NCBI GenBank assembly: GCA_013361095.1 | Contig: JAATWA010000001.1 | Location: 558,001 to 622,000 of the forward strand | DNA length: 64,000 bases | Direction of reading: 5' to 3' | Origin: Pseudanabaena biceps | Lineage (GTDB): Bacteria; Cyanobacteriota; Cyanobacteriia; Pseudanabaenales; Pseudanabaenaceae | Part shown: positions 35,595-46,001 of the stretch, one piece after another | Layout of the letters: each line of letters starts with the position of its first letter | Position numbering within the stretch: position 1 is the stretch's first letter | The notes under the pieces: model-generated | The model's database searches: none | Seen by the model: the letters and a program-made list of their open reading frames with translations, nothing else | What the model was told of the DNA's origin: nothing | Program-made: the position numbers and the translations under genes

Positions 35595-36677
35595 ATGTCT
35601 AAAAACTATAAAGTTACCCTCCTCCCTGGTGATGGCATCGGCCCTGAAATCATGAAAGTAGCGGTGCTAGTGCTACAGGCGATCGCCCCAAAATTCAATA
35701 TTACCTTTGCTTTTGAGACGGCTCTAGTCGGTGGCGCAGCGATCGATGCAACGGGACATCCTCTCCCCGCAGAAACCTTACAACTATGTAAAAGCAGTGA
35801 TGCAGTCCTCTTAGCCGCAGTTGGTGGCGAAAAGTGGGATACGATGCCCTCTCATTTGCGCCCCGAGCAAGCACTGCTAGGATTGCGAGGTGGTATGGAG
35901 TTATTTGCTAATTTGCGTCCAGCCAAGATTTTGCCACAATTAATTGATGCATCGACCTTAAAAAGAGAAGTTGTCGAAGGTGTTGATATCTTAGTAGTGA
36001 GAGAACTCACAGGCGGCATTTATTTTGGCAAGCCCAAAGGAATTGTGGCGGATGAAAATGGCGTGCGGCGTGGCTTTAACACGATGGTCTACACAGAACC
36101 AGAAATCGATCGCATTGCCAGAGTTGGTTTTGAAGCAGCTAAAAAACGAGGCGGTTCTCTCTGCTCCGTGGACAAATCTAATGTGCTAGAAGTTTCGCAG
36201 CTATGGCGCGATCGCGTAACTACGATCGCCAGCGAATATCCAGAGGTGAAGTTATCGCATATGTATGTAGACAACGCCGCCATGCAGATCATCCGCAACC
36301 CTAGACAGTTTGACGTAATCCTCACCAGCAACCTTTTTGGCGACATCCTTTCTGATGCTGCTGCCATGCTTACAGGCAGCATTGGCATGTTGCCCTCAGC
36401 AAGCCTTGGCATTGTGGGTACACCGGGAGTCTTCGAGCCTGTGCATGGCTCAGCGCCTGACATTGCTGGTAAAGATCTAGCTAATCCGCTCGCGCAAGTT
36501 CTCAGTGCGTCCATGATGTTGCGCTATGCCTTTAATGAAAGTGAAGCTGCCGATGCGATCGAGCTAGCTGTAAACAAAGTGTTAGATTCGGGCAAACGTA
36601 CAGGTGACATCATGGCAGATGGTTGCGAGAAATTAGGATGTGTTGCGATGGGTGAAGCATTGCTAGCAGCGATTTAA
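35595..36677 (+). CDS. leuB: 3-isopropylmalate dehydrogenase
   Basis: Leucine biosynthesis enzyme oxidising and decarboxylating 3-isopropylmalate with NAD+. Diagnostic segments: [65 protein letters not shown] and the NAD site [16 protein letters not shown]. The 360 residues match family length. Cytosolic homodimer. No other leu genes are nearby, as usual in cyanobacteria. The 383-bp gap upstream contains two large repeats and presumably the promoter. Confidence 0.98.
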   Translation: MSKNYKVTLLPGDGIGPEIMKVAVLVLQAIAPKFNITFAFETALVGGAAIDATGHPLPAETLQLCKSSDAVLLAAVGGEKWDTMPSHLRPEQALLGLRGGMELFANLRPAKILPQLIDASTLKREVVEGVDILVVRELTGGIYFGKPKGIVADENGVRRGFNTMVYTEPEIDRIARVGFEAAKKRGGSLCSVDKSNVLEVSQLWRDRVTTIASEYPEVKLSHMYVDNAAMQIIRNPRQFDVILTSNLFGDILSDAAAMLTGSIGMLPSASLGIVGTPGVFEPVHGSAPDIAGKDLANPLAQVLSASMMLRYAFNESEAADAIELAVNKVLDSGKRTGDIMADGCEKLGCVAMGEALLAAI

Positions 36678-36688
36678 AATCGAAAGAG

Positions 36689-36726
36689 GATGATGCGGAT
36701 CGGAGCGCCACATCATCCTCTTTTGG
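36689..36726. repeat. imperfect hairpin after leuB
   Basis: GAAAGAGGATGATG pairs with CATCATCCTCTTTT around an unpaired GCGGATCGGAGCGCCA middle, just after the leuB stop. It is followed by a GAGCGCAAAGCGCTGTA module. Confidence 0.65.
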
Positions 36727-36794
36727 TTTGAGCGCAAAGCGCTGTAATATTTGTTATTAATACAAAAGATATTCTAAATAAATCTCGCGAAATT

Positions 36795-37310
36795 ATGAAA
36801 CTTTGGCGATTAACAACAAATCTTCTGTTGGCAATAGTTCTGTTTTTAATGCCATTGTCAGTCTTGACTACAAATCCCTTGACGGCACAAGCTGCTAGTT
36901 CTTCTAGTGTGACCAAATCAATTTTAAACGAGGCAGCAGGCGAAGATTTTTCGGGTAAAAACTTAATTAGAGCTGAGTTTAGCAATACTACTTTCAAAAA
37001 TACTAATTTCACTAATGCCGATTTGCGTGGAGCTTTATTTAATGGAGTATTTTTAGATGGAGCTAACCTCCACGGCATCGACTTCAGTTCAGGAATAGCT
37101 TATGTATCTAAATTTAAAGACGTAGATCTGACCGATGCCATTCTCACTGATAGCAATATGCTGCGATCAACCTTTGATAACGTCAATGTGACTGGTGCAG
37201 ACTTTACAGATGCTTTGTTAAGTACTCAAGATCTCAAAAAACTCTGTGCAAACGCTTCTGGTACTAACTCCAAAACAGGAGTTGATACCAGAGACTCGCT
37301 TGGTTGTTAA
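36795..37310 (+). CDS. exported (probably thylakoid lumenal) pentapeptide-repeat protein
   Basis: A signal peptide (KLWRLTTNLLLAIVLFLMPL, site TAQAA-SS) leads to a mature protein of about 135 residues with A(D/N)(L/F)xx repeats (TNADLRGALFNGVFLDGANL, DFTDALLS) and C-terminal Cys residues near KKLCAN and SLGC that could form a disulfide. It resembles the lumenal pentapeptide proteins conserved in cyanobacteria and chloroplasts. The biochemical role is unknown. Confidence 0.85.
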   Translation: MKLWRLTTNLLLAIVLFLMPLSVLTTNPLTAQAASSSSVTKSILNEAAGEDFSGKNLIRAEFSNTTFKNTNFTNADLRGALFNGVFLDGANLHGIDFSSGIAYVSKFKDVDLTDAILTDSNMLRSTFDNVNVTGADFTDALLSTQDLKKLCANASGTNSKTGVDTRDSLGC

Positions 37311-37330
37311 ATTTGTAGCTAGCTGTAGCC

Positions 37331-37354
37331 ATAAAACCCAAGAGAGGGTTTTAT
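37331..37354. repeat. internally deleted hairpin (feet only)
   Basis: ATAAAACCC and GGGTTTTAT surround only AAGAGA. This looks like a family member that has lost its stem and core. Confidence 0.65.
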
Positions 37355-37361
37355 GGCCAGC

Positions 37362-37428
37362 ACCCGAAACAAGAAAGATTTTGAAAGCGTTGCTTCGCAA
37401 CGCTTTCAAAATCTTTCTTGTTTCGGGT
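37362..37428. repeat. hairpin palindrome, 32-bp arms
   Basis: Perfect 32-bp arms surround the loop TTC, with feet ACCCGAAACAAG and core AAGCGTTGC. A TAAGCGCTTTGCGCT module follows to the right. It lies between convergent genes, before the end of kaiC. Confidence 0.93.
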
Positions 37429-37452
37429 TTAAGCGCTTTGCGCTCTTTTTTG

Positions 37453-39021
37453 CTATTCGAGTGGCTCTACTGATACACCACGAATAATTCTAGATAGTTC
37501 TGATTTTTCATCGACAGATACCCGCGTTGGTGAACCGCTTAAAATCCGTTCAAAGCCTTGGAACGAATCCTTAATTTGTGCGCCTTGATCGGTAATGATA
37601 TATTCACGAATGCGGCTATCATGTCGAGAACCGCGCATTTTAAAGACATTGACCGCCCGCGACATTTGACCCCGAATTTCCACATATTGCAGCAGAATAA
37701 TTGTGTCGGTGATTGTCGAAATATGGGACTCCGTAATCGAGTGAGAACCCATAAATTGATCGGTAGTATTTGTAAATAATCCCGTAATTTCTTCTTGCTT
37801 GACGTAACCAGTTAGCCCAATTACAAACTGACGGAAAGTATTGTTGCTGACTCCTCTAGCTAGGGCTGAAAGAGAATCGATCGCAATCCGTGATGGCTTA
37901 AATGTCTCGATTTCTGACTTGATCACTTGGAGGTGATCTTCTAAGCCAGAGGATTCTGGATAAACACAGATAATTTTGAGCAGCCCAGAGCTTTCCCACT
38001 TATCAAAGTCTGTACCCCAAGACGAAGCATTGCGGGTTAGCTGTTGGCGAGACTCTTCATAAGCAAATAAAATTGCGCGTTCGCCATTTTCGCAACCATT
38101 CTCGATAAATTTGCTGACCATCAATGTCTTACCTGTACCCGTCGCGCCCGTGGTAAGAATGATCGAGTCTTTGAAATAGCCGCCGCCACACATTTCATCA
38201 AGGGTAGTAATACCCGAAGAGACTCTGGTGTTAGAAGATTTTTGAGTTAGGCGCATCGCTCCCAGAGGAAATATATTGATGCCTTTGCTGGTCATCGTAA
38301 AAGGGAATTCCCCCTTCATGTGGGTTGTGCCGCGCAATTTGAGGATTTCGGCAGTACGGTGGCGGCGTTCCCCATCCAATACATTTCTAAGAATAATTAC
38401 GTTATCAGATACAAATTCTTCTACCCCAAATCTAGCGACGGGACCATACTCAAGCTCACGTTCGGTAGTCATGACCGTAGTAACACCGAGGGATTTTAGT
38501 CGAGCAATAATTCTAAATATTTCGCGGCGTACTAACCCTAACGAGTCATATTGCTGAAAGATCGCCGTCATTGAGTCGATGGAAATGCGTTTGGCTTTGT
38601 ATTTGATGATTGCATACTGGATGCGTTCGATTAGGGCTGATAGGTCAAAATCGCCGACGACTTCTTGCCCTTCAGGATCGGGTGAGGCATCAAGGATAAA
38701 TAGTCGGCCTTGATCGATTAATTCTTGGAGATCCCAATTGAAACTATGGGCATTTTTAATAATGTCTGAGGGAGATTCCTCAAAGGTAACGAATACGCCA
38801 TGCTCATCTAGCCCTGTGATGCCATTGTAGAGAAACTGCATCGCCAATAGAGTTTTGCCTGTGCCTGAAGTCCCACTTACAAGAGTCGATCGCCCCTTTG
38901 GCAAGCCTCCATGCGTAATATCATCTAAGCCCTCAATCATCGTGAGTAGCTTTTGTACGCCTAGCTCTTGTCTTTTTTTATCATTGCTATCGTAATTATT
39001 GTCGGAGGGAGCGCTAGTCAT
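37453..39021 (-). CDS. kaiC: circadian clock protein KaiC
   Basis: A double RecA/DnaB-like ATPase and autokinase/phosphatase, the core of the clock. Walker A motifs GTSGTGKT in CI and GATGTGKT in CII, and catalytic EE pair in TFEESPSDI and AYEESRQQ. The phosphorylation pair Ser435-Thr436 lies in [10 protein letters not shown] (equivalent to S431/T432 of S. elongatus). ATG 39021 (MTSAPSDN) is chosen over a TTG two codons earlier and gives 522 residues. It overlaps the end of kaiB by 8 nt, so the two are translationally coupled. Confidence 0.98.
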   Translation of the reverse strand: MTSAPSDNNYDSNDKKRQELGVQKLLTMIEGLDDITHGGLPKGRSTLVSGTSGTGKTLLAMQFLYNGITGLDEHGVFVTFEESPSDIIKNAHSFNWDLQELIDQGRLFILDASPDPEGQEVVGDFDLSALIERIQYAIIKYKAKRISIDSMTAIFQQYDSLGLVRREIFRIIARLKSLGVTTVMTTERELEYGPVARFGVEEFVSDNVIILRNVLDGERRHRTAEILKLRGTTHMKGEFPFTMTSKGINIFPLGAMRLTQKSSNTRVSSGITTLDEMCGGGYFKDSIILTTGATGTGKTLMVSKFIENGCENGERAILFAYEESRQQLTRNASSWGTDFDKWESSGLLKIICVYPESSGLEDHLQVIKSEIETFKPSRIAIDSLSALARGVSNNTFRQFVIGLTGYVKQEEITGLFTNTTDQFMGSHSITESHISTITDTIILLQYVEIRGQMSRAVNVFKMRGSRHDSRIREYIITDQGAQIKDSFQGFERILSGSPTRVSVDEKSELSRIIRGVSVEPLE

Positions 39022-39313
39022 TTCCAATTAATTCCTCGTATAGTAAATCTAGTCCAATTAAAACTTTTTCTCGATCAGAAAGATCGCCAATAATTTTTCT
39101 AACAGGTGGTGGTAAAACCTTGGCTAGAGTTGGGGTTGCGAGTATTTTGTCCTCTTCAGCAAGTTGAGGATTTTTGAGTACATCAATCACTTTTAATGTA
39201 TAAACTCCTTGAAACTCTTTCTCAAGAATGTCGTTGAGCATTTTAAGTGCGCGGACTGAATTGGGTGTATTACCCGCAACATATAGTTTTAGGACGTAAG
39301 TTTTACGAATCAT
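39014..39313 (-). CDS. kaiB: circadian clock protein KaiB
   Basis: The 99-residue fold-switching protein binds KaiC's CI ring and sequesters KaiA at night. [44 protein letters not shown] and the acidic C-terminus are all as in other cyanobacterial KaiB proteins. Slightly shorter than S. elongatus KaiB at the C-terminus. The kaiA stop lies 163 nt upstream, leaving room for a separate kaiBC promoter as in other species. Confidence 0.98.
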   Translation of the reverse strand: MIRKTYVLKLYVAGNTPNSVRALKMLNDILEKEFQGVYTLKVIDVLKNPQLAEEDKILATPTLAKVLPPPVRKIIGDLSDREKVLIGLDLLYEELIGND

Positions 39314-39476
39314 TTCATTAAATTTGTTTGCTTCGGCTATTTATAACTTATCTCTTAAACTTTTCTAGAACAAATCTTTATTATTGATCGTTGTATTTAA
39401 GCTTAAGTAGATTTAATTGTGATCTTGATGATGCTTAAAAGTAGACTGCGAGAGATATATGGGGGAATTAAATATA

Positions 39477-40367
39477 TTAAGATCTGGGGATGGAACGTCT
39501 GTATAGCTCACAGAGGTGAGCTATCATGTCTATGAGCGTAATGCGATAGTCTAGTAAAATTTCATCATTTCTACCCTCTAGACGCAGTTGTTTAGCAAAT
39601 TCGTCCATGAGTTCCATATGGATCTCCAGAACTTGTGATACGGAGATATCTGCAAAAAAAGAGAGATTCACAAATTCGTCTATTTGTTGGTTTAAATCAT
39701 TGTTTTTCTCCAAAAAATATTCGAGTACGATTGATCGATAAATATTTTTCAATCGCCCAATGTATTCTTTTCTATCTTCAGGAGATAGATTACGCAGAAA
39801 TAATCGTGAGTCACGTTTGTAATACACCCCCAAGTACCCCAATCTCTCATTGAGCTTTTCGGATAATCTTTGCTGTTGAACGCTTAAGGATTCGGAAGCG
39901 GCATTTTCTGGGATATTGACATAAACTTGATGCTGAATCTGTGCAGATATTTTAATGAATGTCGCGATCGCCTGATCAATGATTGCTGGTAAATCATTGA
40001 TTTGATTGACGCTAATACTAATGTTAGCTTGGTAAATGTTTTTAGATTCAACCTTAATTTCGCTAGATTCATGATGGTCTCCGCCAGATTCGAGAATATC
40101 GTCTAGAACTATGATGGTGGGAATAAAAATATTAAGGGTAGCCAGACGATCAATGATCGTTTCGATATCTCTGGCAATATCTTTAAAGATGATTAAGCAA
40201 TCTTGTGCATTTTGATCTTTAATTAATAGACTTACAAGTGATTCTAAATCCCTAGTAATAGTAATGGTATATCGATCCACTGGTAAAGAGCTTTCCAGTG
40301 TGGATTTTGTCTGTTTGGCTTGATCTTCCAACATCAAACAGCATACTTGTAGACTGGTCGAGGGCAC
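39477..40367 (-). CDS. kaiA: circadian clock protein KaiA
   Basis: The full-length form has an N-terminal pseudoreceiver (about 1-140; no phosphorylatable Asp context) and a C-terminal four-helix dimerisation and KaiC-binding domain (LRNLSPEDRKEYIGRLKNIYR, ITLIDMIAHLCELYRRS). It stimulates KaiC autophosphorylation. GTG start at 40367. Together with kaiB and kaiC the standard oscillator set is complete. It is transcribed away from a sensor-kinase gene across a 160-bp divergent region. Confidence 0.96.
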   Translation of the reverse strand: MPSTSLQVCCLMLEDQAKQTKSTLESSLPVDRYTITITRDLESLVSLLIKDQNAQDCLIIFKDIARDIETIIDRLATLNIFIPTIIVLDDILESGGDHHESSEIKVESKNIYQANISISVNQINDLPAIIDQAIATFIKISAQIQHQVYVNIPENAASESLSVQQQRLSEKLNERLGYLGVYYKRDSRLFLRNLSPEDRKEYIGRLKNIYRSIVLEYFLEKNNDLNQQIDEFVNLSFFADISVSQVLEIHMELMDEFAKQLRLEGRNDEILLDYRITLIDMIAHLCELYRRSIPRS

Positions 40368-40527
40368 TGGCTATTAGCGGCTAAATGGGACAATTATTGA
40401 TCTTAAGGTTTATTTTCGCACTTAAATAGCCAAATCATGTGAGATTGGAATTGTAATATCTAAATTAAAGTTATTGTCCATTGATATAAAAACTCTTGCC
40501 AATAAACATCCGTAAGTATTTCAGCAT

Positions 40528-42930
40528 ATGGACTCCCTCATCTTAAATCAGCCTTTAGAGATATATGGACAGTCCGTTGTGGCTATTTGTCGGCTATCTA
40601 GTAAAACTTCTGAAGCACTAAACCTTCTCAAAAAAGGGTGGTCTCATGTGGTGGTACTAGACCAAGATGATCGTCCACAAGGCTTGTTTAGTGCGCGAAG
40701 TATACTGAAATGGCAATCGGATTCAGATAGTTTGATATTTACTACGCCTGCGATCGCTTTAGAAGATATTGACCTCGAGCCATTGCCGAGTATTGCTACG
40801 ACGATGACAGTGACGTATCTGTTGCAAAGAATATCTCAATATCGGCATTCTGCGGAAATTTGGGCCTTAGTTGATAGTAATGGCAAGTTTTCAGGAGTTA
40901 TAGAGGTTGCGAAGTTGTTGCGATCGCTGGTGCAATCTGAAGAAGATCAAAGTCCATTGGTGACATCTTTACTACTGCCCTTGATTTACCAATTGCCTCT
41001 GCCCGTAATGGTTAGCGATGGGACGGGGGCAATTGTCGGTATGAACTCGGCTTGGCGTAATAGTTTGAATGAAAGCTTGCCCCACAGTAGAGGATTTGTG
41101 GCTAGCACTAGAAATGAGAAATTAACAGCAGATCTGACAAGTTCTCACCATCTCGAAGGTGCTGACCACATACTCGCAACTAATTTGCCATTTACCCATC
41201 AATTTTGCACCACCGATGGGGAGTCGTTTACTTGGCAAGTGATTAGTGTTGCCTTACAGGGCAGTTTGCAGGGACTAGAGTTAGCGATTGCCTATGACAT
41301 CACCGCCCAAAAAAATCTTGCCCAAGAGTTATCAGGACTAAGCCGAGTTAAAGATGAATTTTTGACTTGCATCAATCACGAGCTGAAAACCCCACTTACT
41401 TCCGTAATCGGCATCGCCAGCCTGCTTAGTAACAATACTTTTGGTGAGCTAAACGCACGTCAGAGTCGTTACATCAAAATGATCCATCAAAGTGGTCGTC
41501 AGCTAGTATCGATTATTGACAATATCTTTGATCTTGCTAAAGCCGAATCTGGACAGTTAGAGCTATATGTCGAGACAATTTCCGTGAGAGAGGTTTGTCA
41601 AAAAAGTATCCAACAAGTAAAAAAATTAGTCCAACAGGATTCAACGATATTTCGCAATTATAGCTTTGCGGAAGGCTGGGAGTTGGATATTCAACTAGAT
41701 ATTGATGAGACTGTGGAGACAGTGGTTGCTGATGAGGTCAGACTGCAACAGATGCTGGTCAATTTGCTGTCCAATGCTTTTAAATTTAGCTTTTTGCCAT
41801 CAGAACTGGTCGAAGATGAGCCAAATATTGCCCCACAAATCGGTATCAAAGTGCGTTGGTGGGAAAATTGGCTAGCCTTAACGGTATGGGATCAGGGAAT
41901 TGGTATTCCTGAAGAAAAACAATGTTTAGTATTTCAAAAATTTCAACAGGTAGAAAATGTACTAACTAGACGCTTTGAAGGGACTGGCACAAGCCTATTG
42001 CTAACCCGTCACCTTGCGCGTTTACATGGCGGCGACATTACCTTTGTGTCGCAGGTTGATGTGGGTAGCCAATTTACAGTCTTATTACCCCCTGAGCCTA
42101 ATAGTGCGATCCATCATTCATCATCTATCCCCCAGATTAGTATTGTCCAAAATCGCCTAGTGCTGATTGTGGAAACCGCAACGGAGGCAGTGGATAAATT
42201 ACGCAATACTCTTTCAGCATTAGATTATCAAGTAGTAATTGCGCGATCGGGAACAGAAGCTTTAGAAAAAGCAAGGCGGTTACAACCTTGCTTAATTTTA
42301 TTGAGTCCAGATTTACCACTGCTGTCAGGTTGGGATGTTCTGGTTTTGCTCAAGGGCGATCTGGTCACTCAACATATTCGGGTTGTGATGATGAAACGGG
42401 CAAACGAGCCACAGATCAATTCTCACCAAGCTGATGGCATTCTCATTAAGCCCGTTAAGGCTGAGGCTCTAAATGAATTTCTGCCCTACTATGCAGCTAG
42501 TCCTAAATCACTGAAGTTTTTATACTTAAATCAAAATATTGCCGATCCGATCATTCATTTATTACAGGATCTAGGGCATTGTCTGATCGAAGCGGATGAC
42601 TTATACCAATGCGATATTTTATCTAAAATCTGGCAGCCTGAGTTGTTTTTGCTGGATGGAGATAATCAATCTTTGTTGTTACAACTTGAGGAGATTAGTA
42701 AATTAGAGACCCTTGCCAATCTGCCGATTATGATTTTGACTACGTCAGCGATCGTGGAGATTAAATGGCTGCAAAGTCGATTTACTAAACTTAGCTTGCA
42801 TGATTGTGTGGGTATAGATCTAGAAAACTTGATTTGCGATCGCGATCGGATTTTGCTGGCTCTTCACCAATCGATCTCTGATGTAATTATTCCTAGTGTG
42901 CAGCTTTCTCCTCTGGACATGAATCCATAA
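40528..42930 (+). CDS. CBS-PAS-histidine kinase with two degenerate receivers
   Basis: The order is: a CBS-like pair (about 1-135; GWSHVVVLDQDDRPQGLFSA), PAS (about 150-260), HisKA with His in INHELKTPLTS (about 283), HATPase (NLLSNAFKFS, DQGIGIP, GTGTSLLLTR), then two receiver-like domains. In the first the usual Asp site reads ILLSPDLPLL, with Ser replacing Asp. The second is still more degenerate. A kinase with a pseudoreceiver beside kaiABC recalls CikA, but the sensor part is different. It may pass metabolic (adenine nucleotide via CBS) or redox cues to the clock; that role is inferred from position only. Confidence 0.85.
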   Translation: MDSLILNQPLEIYGQSVVAICRLSSKTSEALNLLKKGWSHVVVLDQDDRPQGLFSARSILKWQSDSDSLIFTTPAIALEDIDLEPLPSIATTMTVTYLLQRISQYRHSAEIWALVDSNGKFSGVIEVAKLLRSLVQSEEDQSPLVTSLLLPLIYQLPLPVMVSDGTGAIVGMNSAWRNSLNESLPHSRGFVASTRNEKLTADLTSSHHLEGADHILATNLPFTHQFCTTDGESFTWQVISVALQGSLQGLELAIAYDITAQKNLAQELSGLSRVKDEFLTCINHELKTPLTSVIGIASLLSNNTFGELNARQSRYIKMIHQSGRQLVSIIDNIFDLAKAESGQLELYVETISVREVCQKSIQQVKKLVQQDSTIFRNYSFAEGWELDIQLDIDETVETVVADEVRLQQMLVNLLSNAFKFSFLPSELVEDEPNIAPQIGIKVRWWENWLALTVWDQGIGIPEEKQCLVFQKFQQVENVLTRRFEGTGTSLLLTRHLARLHGGDITFVSQVDVGSQFTVLLPPEPNSAIHHSSSIPQISIVQNRLVLIVETATEAVDKLRNTLSALDYQVVIARSGTEALEKARRLQPCLILLSPDLPLLSGWDVLVLLKGDLVTQHIRVVMMKRANEPQINSHQADGILIKPVKAEALNEFLPYYAASPKSLKFLYLNQNIADPIIHLLQDLGHCLIEADDLYQCDILSKIWQPELFLLDGDNQSLLLQLEEISKLETLANLPIMILTTSAIVEIKWLQSRFTKLSLHDCVGIDLENLICDRDRILLALHQSISDVIIPSVQLSPLDMNP

Positions 42931-43073
42931 TTTGAGCTATTTCGCTGAATATACCTATCGGTAAATCGAGCTAAATTAAAGATTAGAATAACCTATACAA
43001 AATAGTAAATCTACATAGTAATCTGCCCTTAAAAATAAAATCTAAAAACTGTGGTGTACGCCGCGTGTTCGCC
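42931..43073. other. 3' intergenic DNA after the kinase gene
   Basis: No gene. It contains a CTAAAAACTGTGGTGTACGC module that belongs to the CCTGTGGCGC flank series, leading into the first of two hairpins. Confidence 0.5.
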
Positions 43074-43126
43074 AAAATCAATTTTTTAAAAGCCAGCCTG
43101 AGGCTGGCTTTTAAAAAATTGATTTT
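43074..43126. repeat. hairpin palindrome, 25-bp arms
   Basis: Perfect 25-bp arms surround the loop TGA, with core AAAGCCAGCC and feet AAAATCAATTTTTT. Confidence 0.9.
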
Positions 43127-43196
43127 TATAAGGAGCATTGCTGTTAGCAACTCCAGTTTCGAGACTTGATACTGCGCTTTGCGCTTTCTTAAAACC

Positions 43197-43247
43197 CAAG
43201 AGAATTTTTGAAAGGCTGGCAAAGCCAGCCTTTCAAAAATTCTCTTG
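43197..43247. repeat. hairpin palindrome, 24-bp arms
   Basis: Perfect 24-bp arms surround the loop AAA, with foot CAAGAGAATTTTTG and core AAGGCTGGC. An ACTGCGCTTTGCGCT module lies just before it at 43171. Confidence 0.9.
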
Positions 43248-43338
43248 TACTACACAAAGCCGCAAAAGACTGTATGAGCAGCGCTAATAAAGCGATCGCT
43301 ATAGAGATTTGAAGTTAATGTAAGGAGTATCGACCATT

Positions 43339-45954
43339 ATGAATCGAGAGGCTGAGTCCTTAAGCTTAGAAAGTAATATTGGGGCTGAAGTCATCCGAGT
43401 CGGTATTCTGCACTTTTTGAGTAGCAGCTCAGAACCGCGAGAAATGCTAATTAAAGATGCAACCCTGATGGCGATCGCGGAAATTAATCAATCAGGCGGT
43501 TTACTAGGAAAGACAATTGAACCAGTCGTGATTGATATTGCTGAGCTTGACAGCAATATTTCGGCACAGGCGCGATATTTAATTGTTGATCTGGGTATCA
43601 ATTTTTTGTTTGGAATCGGCTCTTCGGCTTTACGCAAAAAAGTGACCCCCGTCCTTGAAAAATATCAAGCACTACTCTGGTATCCCTATCCCTACGAGGG
43701 ACTAGAGTTTTCTAAAAATATTTTTTATACTGGTGCCTGTCCTAATCAAGTCGTACAGCCAGCTGTTAATTGGTTATTACAAAATAAAGGCGATCGCCTA
43801 TTTTTGATCGGCACAGATGGCACATATTCACGGACTTTAAGTAAGGTCATCCGCGCCCAAATCAAACAACAAAATGCTTTACTGATCCGTGAAGACTATA
43901 TCCCCATGGATCAATCGGACTATCAAGATAGCGTTATGCGAATCAAGCATATTACCCCTGATGCAGTGATCAGCACACTAACTCCTGATCATACCGTCGG
44001 TTTTTTACGGCAATATGCCGCCGCAGGGCTGAAGGCAAGCAAAATTCCTATACTATGCCTACGCTTAACTGACTTAGAAGTGCAACAACTTCAAGATATC
44101 GATACATCCCTAATGGCAGGACATTTATCTAGTGCTAACTACTTTCAATCTCTAGATAATCCTCAAAATCAAGAATTTTTGCGTAAATCGCAAATCTGGT
44201 TTAATAATCCAACTCAGTCGATAGCCCCTGCCATGCAATCAGCCTACGCGGGAGTGTTCTTGTGGAAACAAGCTGTGGAAACTTGCCAATCTTTTTCGGT
44301 TCCATCAGTTAGGAAAGCAGTTTATGAGCAGAGTTTCGCCTCTCCTGCGGGCAAAATTGACTGCGATCGCAATCATCATGTTTGGACATCATTCCATCTC
44401 GCGGAAATTAAAACAACGGGTCAATTGGAAATAATCCACACTATTGATCCGATCAAACCACTGCCTTGGTTGGGAGCTGAAGAATTAAATAACAATAACT
44501 CTAATATTGTGATTGAAATGCTGACAGACATAACCCAAGGCATTCAGCAAAGTTGGCAATTAGAAAAGGATACCCAAGATCTAGAAATTCAAATCGCCCA
44601 ATTATTAGGACGTGGTACAGGCAAGGGAAGAAATCAGCTAGCGCCAGAGATTACCCGTGCCGCAATGTCTAAGATGTTTAAAGCCAATCAGCGTCTCATT
44701 AAAGCGCAGTCAGACCTGTTGAATGTCGAAAGCGCTCTCCGTGAAGCTAATGACCTCCTTGAGCAACGGATCGAACAGCGTACTGTGCAATTGCAAAAGA
44801 CCATCAAGCGATTACAAAATGAGGCGGCGGAACGACAGCAGGCTGAAGTTCTATTACGAGAGAGTCAACAAAGATTTTCGGCGATCGCCGATAATGTCCC
44901 TGGGGTAGTCTACCGCGCCGTACTCCATCCTAACGGTGCTGTGTCTATGCCTTACATTAGCCCACGCACGCAGGAAATTTTTGGTATTTCTGTTAATGAG
45001 TTCATCGAGCATTTGGAATGGGTATTTGATATGGCTCATCCCGAAGACCGCACCGAATTGAATGAAATTGTGCACCAGTCGGCAGAGTCTTTAACCTACT
45101 TTGAACATGAATATCGAGTATCCAGCCTATTTGAAAAGGTTAAATGGGTAAGAATTATCTCTCAACCCCATCGTAATCAAGATGGTGATACGGTTTGGGA
45201 TGGCGTAATTATTGATATTAGTCATCAAAAAGAAATTGAAGAGTCCCTACGCGCAGAACAGGAGAAGTCCGAGAATCTCTTGCTAAATATTCTGCCGCAA
45301 GCGATCGTGCATCAACTTAAAACTGGAACTAGCACGATCGCTTCTCGATCTGAAAATGTGACAATTCTATTTGCTGACATTGTAGACTTCACTAGTCTCT
45401 CTACCCGCGTTTCTCCCAGTGAGCTAGTGAGTATGCTCAATCAAATTTTTTCTTCCTTTGACCTACTCGCTGACCAATTAGGCTTAGAAAAGATCAAAAC
45501 TATTGGTGATGCTTATATGGTTGTGGGTGGATTGCCTACGGCTCGTGAAGATCATGCCGAGGCGATCGCAGAGATGGCAATCACCATGCAACGGGTAATT
45601 TCTAACTTTAAGCGTGATGACGGTGAACCCTTCCGTCTGCGAATCGGTATAAACACGGGTGCAGTCGTCGCGGGAGTAATCGGAATTCGTAAATTTATTT
45701 ATGATCTCTGGGGTGATGCTGTGAATTTGGCTAGTCGGATGGAAGCTCACGGACTAGCGGGAGGTATTCAAGTCACTGAGACAACCTATGCTTTGCTCAA
45801 GGACAGATATTCTTTTTGGCATCGTGGCAAGATTTTTGTTAAGGGTAGAGGCGAATTGGATACCTACATGCTGCTAGATAATCAAGCTCAGTCATCCGAA
45901 TCCTCAGTAACTGAGGACTTCTATAGCCTAGATTCTCTAAAAAGCCGAATCTAA
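43339..45954 (+). CDS. adenylate cyclase with UrtA/AmiC-like ligand-binding domain and PAS
   Basis: Residues about 15-380 form a type I periplasmic-binding fold of the UrtA (urea) / AmiC (amide) class (VGILHFLSSSSEPREMLIKD, LWYPYPYEGLE, DIDTSLMAGHLSSANYF, HVWTSFHLAEI). No signal peptide or membrane helix is present, so the sensor is cytoplasmic. A coiled coil and a PAS domain (about 510-640) follow, then a class III cyclase domain from about 673: metal Asp in FADIVDF, purine-specifying Lys in EKIKTIGDAYM and Asp in DLWGDAVN (adenylate rather than guanylate), and transition-state Asn-Arg in NLASRMEAHG. AAGGAG precedes the ATG. Confidence 0.9.
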   Translation: MNREAESLSLESNIGAEVIRVGILHFLSSSSEPREMLIKDATLMAIAEINQSGGLLGKTIEPVVIDIAELDSNISAQARYLIVDLGINFLFGIGSSALRKKVTPVLEKYQALLWYPYPYEGLEFSKNIFYTGACPNQVVQPAVNWLLQNKGDRLFLIGTDGTYSRTLSKVIRAQIKQQNALLIREDYIPMDQSDYQDSVMRIKHITPDAVISTLTPDHTVGFLRQYAAAGLKASKIPILCLRLTDLEVQQLQDIDTSLMAGHLSSANYFQSLDNPQNQEFLRKSQIWFNNPTQSIAPAMQSAYAGVFLWKQAVETCQSFSVPSVRKAVYEQSFASPAGKIDCDRNHHVWTSFHLAEIKTTGQLEIIHTIDPIKPLPWLGAEELNNNNSNIVIEMLTDITQGIQQSWQLEKDTQDLEIQIAQLLGRGTGKGRNQLAPEITRAAMSKMFKANQRLIKAQSDLLNVESALREANDLLEQRIEQRTVQLQKTIKRLQNEAAERQQAEVLLRESQQRFSAIADNVPGVVYRAVLHPNGAVSMPYISPRTQEIFGISVNEFIEHLEWVFDMAHPEDRTELNEIVHQSAESLTYFEHEYRVSSLFEKVKWVRIISQPHRNQDGDTVWDGVIIDISHQKEIEESLRAEQEKSENLLLNILPQAIVHQLKTGTSTIASRSENVTILFADIVDFTSLSTRVSPSELVSMLNQIFSSFDLLADQLGLEKIKTIGDAYMVVGGLPTAREDHAEAIAEMAITMQRVISNFKRDDGEPFRLRIGINTGAVVAGVIGIRKFIYDLWGDAVNLASRMEAHGLAGGIQVTETTYALLKDRYSFWHRGKIFVKGRGELDTYMLLDNQAQSSESSVTEDFYSLDSLKSRI

Positions 45955-45962
45955 ATCCTCAA

Positions 45963-45993
45963 GAAAGGTGCGACGCTTCGCGTCGCACCTTTC
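45963..45993. repeat. hairpin between convergent genes
   Basis: Perfect 14-bp arms (GAAAGGTGCGACGC) surround TTC, extended by AAATCCTCAA / CTGAAGATTT with a bulge. It holds the stop codons in or beside the extended feet. Confidence 0.85.
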
Positions 45994-46001
45994 CTGAAGA
46001 T

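Noticed and set aside
37218..37473. Short frames of 63-75 residues on both strands near the end of the pentapeptide gene
   Set aside because: They read through hairpin 37362-37428 in both directions; the similar peptide LRNAFKIFLVSG on both strands is a consequence of the palindrome.
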